A DNA stretch of 9,151 bases from a bacterium (GTDB lineage Bacteria; Sumerlaeota; Sumerlaeia; MVZB01): assembly GCA_023480605.1 (NCBI GenBank), contig JAMCWS010000255.1:1-9151 (forward strand). The letters run 5' to 3'. Within the stretch, counting starts at the first letter, position 1, and each line of letters opens with the position of its first letter. A program made the position numbers and the translations under genes. Positions 6,101 to 9,151 of this stretch are shown here, piece after piece. The notes below the pieces were generated by a model. That model worked only from the letters and a program-made list of their open reading frames with translations. It made no database searches and had not been told where the DNA came from.

Positions 6101-7037
6101 CGGTTCGCTGGTGGTCTGGCGCATGGTGCGCGTGGCGCGCTTCATGGAGCAGAAAGGCCCGGCGCTGGACCACGTGGGCGCCGGAGACAATTCACTGATC
6201 GCGAAGGAATACGCCAAGGCGTACATCAAGATGATTTTCGACAAAACGGCCGTCGTGGAGATCAGCGACGACGACTGGAAAAAGGCTTACGGGGCCGCGC
6301 GCGACAAAGCCATCAACAGCACCACCCTGGGGGCGCGCAACGTCCTCCACCTCGACACGCTGCTGCCGGCCAACCCCCCGACGGGCGAGGGTTTCTGGAT
6401 TCCGATGCTGACTTCCGCGGCCTACAACGCCGCCGTGGCCGACCGCAAGTTCACCCACAACGCCACCGGCCGCATCACCGGTCCGCCCGCCGTCATGGGC
6501 ACGGGCGGCGCACTGAAGGAATTGCAGAGTTTCATGCTCAATGAAATGATGCGCTACTACACCGACAACGGCTTCTGTCCCGGAGTCACTCTCATCCGGT
6601 CGAAGTCGGTCCAGCGCCTGGAATACGATCTGGCCATCAACAGCCAACTCGGCGGCATGTCGATGACATGGCACGGCTGCTATACATTCTTGAACGACGC
6701 CGAATACAAGAGTCTTGCGGGACCTTTCGCATGGGGCAAGACCGGCGCGAATCCCACCGAGGCGATTGCCGTTCACGAGGCCGGCCACACGTGGCTGATG
6801 CGCCACCAGTTCACGAACAACAACGAAAACGACGGCGCCTTCGTGAATTATCTGCACGAAAACTTCTATGCGATCACGATCACGCCGGCTGGAAACGCCA
6901 ACTTCAACGCCGCGGCCAGCGACGTCAAGAAGATGTGCAACATGAGTTACCATCCGGATATCGCCGGGGAATTCTGCGGCAAGTGCCTGCTTTCGCTCTC
7001 GGGTTGGAATATCCGCAAGGTCGCCGAGCCGGCATAA
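3198..7037 (+). CDS. Large multidomain T6SS cargo effector: peptidoglycan-binding, cysteine hydrolase and metzincin-like protease domains
   Basis: This 1279-residue protein starts at ATG 3198 with GGAG at 3184-3187, 48 bases after vgrG. Order of parts: Ala/Pro-rich leader (1-45); degenerate LysM-like segment (~58-117); Ig/TTR-like domain (~131-197); Gly/Gln/Ala linker (201-239); PG_binding_1 domain (~264-325, GVQARLNNLGFEAGSVDG then AIKRFQ); Ala/Pro linker (334-364); CHAP/NlpC-like cysteine hydrolase (TIGR02594-like, ~366-515) with Cys409 and His479; a ~570-residue region of uncertain fold; and a C-terminal metzincin-like domain (His1193, Glu1194, His1197, His1203, Met1249). It has no signal peptide or membrane segment, as expected for cargo loaded in the cytoplasm. 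The likely role is injection into a rival's periplasm, binding to peptidoglycan, and cleavage of cell wall and/or protein. The family resemblance is to VgrG-linked PG-binding effectors; substrate and activity are inferred. Confidence 0.8.
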   Translation: MIRQTPIRHSPQLPTGGGAAAAAPAGPQPAAPAAAAQPQLVPLPQLGANRAAVEAGEHITRLSTIKAGCQWQTLWDKNGSLQGKRKNAFLLFHGDGRTVRGGTVYYRHLPDIIEIPAKGEKHESGSTEAKHKFVVPVQEVFLRLKILDEYLQPMKNIDYTLVIEGIATKGKTSEKGLIEQSIRPSVQRGTLTLFIPEPNVAAAGQAAGGQAAGAPAAAAGQAKATGQAAGAGQAKAAAPDRRIKITYPLQIGRLDPIQEEAPDKYCTPGVQARLNNLGFEAGSVDGVSGPISQKAIKRFQRRMSLSETGQADDATQSALYKLHDTDQPGPQPKDLPPAKAAEKPAAAGPAAPAAGGGAAQSPTPMTAYDFAVTQTGTTEWRARKQDNPEVVKYFNATALKSSNDETSWCSAFVNWCAMQAKMERSNSAAARSWHDGRGVGLNVTAAPQRGDVVVFRRKCGECHKYSCECPPSRRFNKGHVAFFEEFADGGKKVRVLGGNQADPAAVRPSADKVCVADHDATDILSIRRLRRLDEKGQVIPGSAAAAGSTTPNWGAVSTLSGEGEGKRDPSALEVGFVAADKKDGTHFNTFVLRPEYQIALHFYPEDVELIFPESLNEDKGKMARLQALSYFLPPLDYDTAAQIAAVALVNKLLGTNHKTTLGKCLDACWNYFRRNESTTPLPANPAEKSPLTDKDAIAKVKELLGTRILEGGKLPGTKSSTRIYLPGPYAMFDDNSKTNYFLNAGTADETSRYIVETRTIKANKALGRLPLIASVRKRYYSSDRWLPANNVWVYFQLIPPDPKDVANKAPNPTADHAEYIKKVRQADNQADATAEKPQLCNASKSVGGKRDCDISGDNPVENIFEILTEDGGCRLGFHKADPKNADAFKKSRRTALEPNRERRDYNPAAKTDVVKNAVRAQSNDDGEAGVIFMPSRCGGDRYRIRAFVGPGTLDSDGTEIGMSHIVETGSLVVWRMVRVARFMEQKGPALDHVGAGDNSLIAKEYAKAYIKMIFDKTAVVEISDDDWKKAYGAARDKAINSTTLGARNVLHLDTLLPANPPTGEGFWIPMLTSAAYNAAVADRKFTHNATGRITGPPAVMGTGGALKELQSFMLNEMMRYYTDNGFCPGVTLIRSKSVQRLEYDLAINSQLGGMSMTWHGCYTFLNDAEYKSLAGPFAWGKTGANPTEAIAVHEAGHTWLMRHQFTNNNENDGAFVNYLHENFYAITITPAGNANFNAAASDVKKMCNMSYHPDIAGEFCGKCLLSLSGWNIRKVAEPA
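3588..3788 (+). other. Ig/TTR-like domain in the N-terminal part of the effector
   Basis: Residues 131-197 of the effector show alternating beta strands: HKFVVPVQEVFLRLKILDEY, then a second strand pair around YTLVIEGIATKGKTSEKG, and a closing strand RGTLTLFIPEP. The layout 'hxLxLxDexxxPxxxxxYxLxIdGxxxxGxTdxxGxIexxIxP' is the usual one for the domain between the LysM-like and PG-binding parts of VgrG-linked cargo proteins. It resembles the TTR-like domain at the end of the neighbouring VgrG in general form, and may help assembly on the spike. It has no apparent catalytic residues. Confidence 0.6.
3798..3914 (+). repeat. Ala/Gly/Gln repeat linker in the effector
   Basis: Residues 201-239 consist of imperfect GQAAG / GQAKA units (AAGQAAGGQAAG, then GQAKATGQAAGAGQAKAAAP). 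It joins the Ig/TTR-like and PG-binding domains and is presumably a flexible linker. The nucleotide repeat is imperfect (GGCCAGGC and GGTCAAGC variants), which suggests an old or selected repeat rather than a fresh tandem expansion. Confidence 0.75.
3987..4175 (+). other. Peptidoglycan-binding domain (PG_binding_1 type) of the effector
   Basis: Residues ~264-326 match the PG_binding_1 (PF01471) pattern: GVQARLNNLGFEAGSVDG, then GPISQKAIKRFQRRMSL and ATQSALYKL. The 'V-Q-x-x-L-x-x-L-G' helix, the 'G-x-V-D-G-x-x-G' turn and the 'A-x-x-x-F-Q' helix are all present. The domain should hold the effector on the cell wall. It is preceded by YPLQIGRLDPI, the usual lead-in in VgrG-linked cargo proteins. 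Confidence 0.85.
4290..4745 (+). other. CHAP/NlpC-like cysteine hydrolase domain (TIGR02594-like) of the effector
   Basis: Residues ~365-516. The motif DETSWCSAFVNWCAMQA carries the probable nucleophile Cys409. It is followed by AAARSWHDGRG, APQRGDVVVF, GHVAFFEEF with the probable base His479, and LGGNQ with Asn499 as a possible third residue. This order (WCaaFvnW, saaarsW, GDvvVF, GHVgf, GGNQ) is that of TIGR02594 proteins, relatives of peptidoglycan amidases and endopeptidases. Unusually, a cysteine cluster CGECHKYSCEC (residues 459-469) is inserted between the VVVF strand and the GHV strand. Cleavage of a peptidoglycan stem peptide or cross-link is inferred from the fold and the adjacent wall-binding domain. 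Confidence 0.75.
6654..7034 (+). other. C-terminal metzincin-like zinc metalloprotease domain of the effector
   Basis: Residues ~1153-1279. The helix AIAVHEAGHTWLMRHQF gives HExxH (His1193, Glu1194, His1197) plus a third His1203 at the exact metzincin spacing HExxHxxxxxH; Leu replaces the usual Gly at the eighth position. About 45 residues on, NMSYHP places Met1249 as a probable Met-turn. The end, EFCGKCLLSLSGWNI, has a CxxC pair (Cys1260, Cys1263). The same order (HExxH...H, MSY, FCGKCLLxLxGW) recurs at the C-terminus of VgrG-linked cargo proteins. The zinc centre is well supported by sequence; the protein target is unknown. Confidence 0.75.
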
Positions 7038-7073
7038 GGTCGAGTCTCAACAAGGACGCAGAACTCTGAGGGT

Positions 7074-7078
7074 AGGTG
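7074..7078 (+). promoter_or_regulatory. Ribosome binding site selecting ATG 7085
   Basis: AGGTG at 7074-7078 lies 6 bases before ATG 7085, within the longer purine-rich run GAGGGTAGGTG (7068-7078). A GTG at 7076 is in frame but overlaps this site, which argues for ATG 7085 as the start and a 479-residue product. Confidence 0.6.
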
Positions 7079-7084
7079 ATAATC

Positions 7085-8524
7085 ATGGCTCTGGTGATTG
7101 AGATTTCACTGGAACAAAACCGGCTCAACGTGCAGGAATCGACGCCTGTCACGATCAAACTGCATAATCCCGGCAGCCAGCCGATTAATATCGCGAACAC
7201 CGCGCGCCAGGTCCTTCAGCCGGTATTTTTTGCCCGTAACAGCCAGACTGGCGAAAAACTCGCTTTCCGGCGGCCCTGGTTCGCGGGAGTCGCCAGTGCC
7301 GCCCCCGACCAGTTGGCGGCGGGCGAAAAGTTCACGTGGGAAGCCCCGTTGACCGTGATGGCCCCCATCGAGGCGCCCGGCGATTACGAGTTGACCGCCG
7401 AATACCAATGGGACAACGGCGCGAAGACCGCCCGCTCGACGCCGGTCGCGCTGACGCTGCTGCCCGTTCAGGTGCGCAGCCTGATCATGGGCATGTCACG
7501 TCAGCCCGATTTTGCGATCTTCTATCTCTTCTGGACCCAGCAGGTCAACGGCGATTGCCGACTGATGCGGACGATGGTCTACAACCACGACGTGCCCACG
7601 ATCACGGAGACCCGATTCGTCGAGTCCGTTCCCCCGGGAACCGAGCCCCAGGTTTCGACGACGGCCATCGGCGGCAATCCACTCCGCACCTGGGTCGCCT
7701 GGTTGAACGGGCGGATTCTGCAGTGCCGGTTCGTGGGCGACGACGCGGCCAATGAAGCGGTCATCAGCGAGGAACTGCCCGACGTGAAGGCGCACATCCT
7801 GGATGGCCCGGTGATGCTGGATACGCTGGCCGGCGAGATTCCCCTCTGGCTGGCCGCGCCGGCGTCCTCGCGGTCCAAGTTCCAGCTGGCGGTCATCGGG
7901 CGGGGCGGACTCCGGCCGGCCGGCGACTTGCTGCTGCCCGAGGACGAACCGGCGTGGAGCCGAACCGTCCTCCTGTCCAATCGCCAGCGCCGGCTCTACT
8001 TCGCGGTCAACCAGGAAAATGAAACCATTTTACAGCAAACCGGCTGGGGCGATGACAGCGAATTCACTCCGGTCAAAGAACTGGCCCGCCACCCCGGCCG
8101 CGTGATCGGGGGCGGATTAAGCCTCTTGCAGCAGGAGATCGTGACCGGCGTGCTGGTCATCCAATCCGGGAATTCCGCCGGCACGCTGGAACTCCTCCCC
8201 TGGCACCACGCCCCGAATCAGAACTTCCTGCTGGGCGAACCCGAAAGCGTTGTCTTCAACCAGGCCGCGATGATCGATGAGGTGTTGGTGCGGATCAATA
8301 CCAACATGGAGGCTTTCGTGGTTGTGCGGGCCGTAAGGCAATGGCATTACCGGCAACCGGGCGGTCCGTTCGCCCCACTGGGCGGGGCTGCGGGCGTCAC
8401 GAAAGGCCCGCTCGCAATGTTCTTCAACGCCCTCCAGCAACCGCTGTTCGTTTACACCAAACCGGGCCAAGGCTTTTACTTCTGCGATCCCGCCGGCATC
8501 CCCCCTCAGACCCTGAATCCGTAA
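7085..8524 (+). CDS. Hypothetical beta-rich protein with N-terminal Ig-like domain; candidate immunity or accessory protein of the T6SS effector
   Basis: The 479-residue product starts at ATG 7085, 47 bases after the effector stop, and probably shares its transcript. I do not recognise the family. Residues ~1-125 look like an Ig-like fold of the kind seen in CARDB or BsuPI-like domains: ALVIEISLEQNRLNVQES, PVTIKLHNPGSQPINIAN, LAAGEKFTWEAPL, GDYELTAEYQW. The remaining ~350 residues are beta-rich with spaced strand pairs such as LRTWVAWLNGRILQCRFVG, RQRRLYFAVNQENETIL and MEAFVVVRAVRQWHYR, which could be blades of a degenerate beta-propeller. There is no signal peptide, lipobox or membrane segment, so it appears cytosolic. 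That is awkward for an immunity protein against a periplasmic toxin, and favours an accessory, chaperone or second cargo role as alternatives. No catalytic motif is visible. Confidence 0.7.
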   Translation: MALVIEISLEQNRLNVQESTPVTIKLHNPGSQPINIANTARQVLQPVFFARNSQTGEKLAFRRPWFAGVASAAPDQLAAGEKFTWEAPLTVMAPIEAPGDYELTAEYQWDNGAKTARSTPVALTLLPVQVRSLIMGMSRQPDFAIFYLFWTQQVNGDCRLMRTMVYNHDVPTITETRFVESVPPGTEPQVSTTAIGGNPLRTWVAWLNGRILQCRFVGDDAANEAVISEELPDVKAHILDGPVMLDTLAGEIPLWLAAPASSRSKFQLAVIGRGGLRPAGDLLLPEDEPAWSRTVLLSNRQRRLYFAVNQENETILQQTGWGDDSEFTPVKELARHPGRVIGGGLSLLQQEIVTGVLVIQSGNSAGTLELLPWHHAPNQNFLLGEPESVVFNQAAMIDEVLVRINTNMEAFVVVRAVRQWHYRQPGGPFAPLGGAAGVTKGPLAMFFNALQQPLFVYTKPGQGFYFCDPAGIPPQTLNP

Positions 8525-8536
8525 ACCGCATCCGTG

Positions 8537-8576
8537 AAAAAAAACCCGCCGCCGGGGATATTTTTCCCCGGCGGCG
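8537..8576 (-). terminator. Intrinsic terminator for the - strand PhyH gene
   Basis: A perfect 12-bp inverted repeat (8547-8558 CGCCGCCGGGGA and 8565-8576 TCCCCGGCGGCG, 6-base loop) is flanked by eight A residues at 8537-8544. Read on the - strand this is a GC-rich hairpin followed two bases later by eight U residues, about 76 bases after the PhyH stop codon. On the + strand the hairpin is followed by GAGGGG-type sequence with no U-tract, so it should act mainly on - strand transcripts, although it could slow + strand transcription coming out of the T6SS operon, whose last stop codon ends at 8524. Confidence 0.9.
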
Positions 8577-8651
8577 AGGGGTGGCGGGCTCGCACTCAAG
8601 CCGCGTAGTTGAGCTTCCCCGTTTACGCTCCTCCTCAGCCGAACCGAGCCC

Positions 8652-9151
8652 TTACCCGGCCAGGACCGGGAAGTGCGGATGGTCGATCGGCGCGCCGATG
8701 GCGAGACCCAGTCCGTCGGTCACCACGTGTTTTTTGCCGCTATACGTCGTGCCGTCGGTCATGTAAATGATCGCGAGGGCATGGCGCGGCCGATCGGTCT
8801 GGTTGGCCCCGGCGTAGTGGAACGTCAGGCCGTCGTGGAAGGTCACGCCGCCGGCTTCCATGCGGGCCACCTGCACCTGATCGAGCAGATCGCCACGGCG
8901 GATGGCCCGGAAGATGTCCTGCGGTTCGACGAGGTTGATCGCTTCGAGCCGCCCCAGTTCGCGCGTCCGCGGGATGAAGGAGAGGCAGCCGTTGCGCTCG
9001 TCGACGTCGTCAAGGGCGATCCAGATCGACAACGCCCCCGGTTCGTTCATCGGCCAGTAAGGCAGGTCCTGGTGCCAGGGCGTGGGCTTGGAGTCTCCCG
9101 GCATCTTGAGCAACGCGTGGTCGTGGAACAGGCGGATGCTGGAGGGCGTTG
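8652..9151 (-). CDS. Phytanoyl-CoA dioxygenase (PhyH) family oxygenase, C-terminal part (5' end outside window)
   Basis: The frame is open from the right edge to the TAA at 8654-8652, giving 165 residues of a family whose members are usually ~250-290 long, so about a third is missing. PhyH proteins are non-haem Fe(II)/2-oxoglutarate-dependent hydroxylases. The iron ligands are visible: WHQDLPYWP (His and Asp of HxD, 9066-9077) and the distal His in TFHYAGANQTDRPRHALAI (8817-8819), with a nearby Arg (8790-8792 or 8784-8786) for the 2-oxoglutarate carboxylate. Between them are SIWIALDDVDERNGCLSFIP and GGVTFHDGL, both typical. The residues before the first ATG/TTG codons (SSIRLFHDHALLKMPG) continue the family pattern, so any start codon inside the window would be wrong. 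The substrate cannot be read from the sequence. It is convergent with the T6SS genes and probably unrelated to them. Confidence 0.92.
   Translation of the reverse strand, partial: TPSSIRLFHDHALLKMPGDSKPTPWHQDLPYWPMNEPGALSIWIALDDVDERNGCLSFIPRTRELGRLEAINLVEPQDIFRAIRRGDLLDQVQVARMEAGGVTFHDGLTFHYAGANQTDRPRHALAIIYMTDGTTYSGKKHVVTDGLGLAIGAPIDHPHFPVLAG

Noticed and set aside
8547..8576. The hairpin as a + strand terminator for the T6SS operon
   Set aside because: The + strand lacks a U-tract after the stem; the eight-base T-run exists only on the - strand.
1..9151. tRNA/rRNA genes, insertion sequences, CRISPR arrays, attachment sites
   Set aside because: No cloverleaf, rRNA motif, transposase, regular repeat-spacer pattern or flanking direct repeats were seen; coding sequence fills almost the whole window.

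Overview
The window is a stretch of high-GC bacterial DNA that holds the distal end of a type VI secretion system (T6SS) gene cluster on the + strand and the edge of an unrelated gene on the - strand. The organism is Gram-negative (it has a T6SS), with GC-rich third codon positions and many Ala/Pro/Gly/Gln-rich linkers. The mix of a large VgrG cargo protein and a PhyH-family oxygenase would fit Myxococcota, Planctomycetota or a related environmental lineage, but nothing here fixes the phylum.

Layout. (1) 1-272: the last ~90 codons of the T6SS sheath-recycling AAA+ ATPase TssH/ClpV. (2) 273-440: a 168-base gap with a strong GC hairpin. (3) 441-3149: a 902-residue VgrG (TssI) spike protein with an unusual ~170-residue low-complexity N-terminal extension and a C-terminal transthyretin-like domain. 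(4) 3198-7037: a 1279-residue multidomain cargo effector. It has a LysM-like region, an Ig/TTR-like domain, a peptidoglycan-binding domain, a CHAP/NlpC-like cysteine hydrolase domain, a ~570-residue region of unknown role, and a C-terminal metzincin-like zinc protease with HEAGHTWLMRH and a downstream MSY Met-turn. (5) 7085-8524: a 479-residue cytosolic-looking protein with an Ig-like N-terminus and a beta-rich remainder, unrecognised; by position it is a candidate immunity or accessory protein. (6) 8525-8651: a short convergent intergenic region with a near-textbook intrinsic terminator oriented for the - strand. (7) 8652-9151 (-): the C-terminal two thirds of a phytanoyl-CoA dioxygenase (PhyH) family Fe(II)/2-oxoglutarate oxygenase, running off the right edge.

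How they work together. The four + strand genes are separated by 168, 48 and 47 bases, each with a plausible ribosome binding site, and probably form the end of one T6SS operon. ClpV recycles the contracted sheath. VgrG forms the spike and probably carries the large effector through its C-terminal TTR-like domain. The effector combines cell-wall-targeting parts with two apparent hydrolase centres. No PAAR protein, known chaperone/adaptor or recognisable immunity protein is visible, so the 479-residue gene is the main unexplained partner. The PhyH gene is convergent and appears to be a separate transcription unit.
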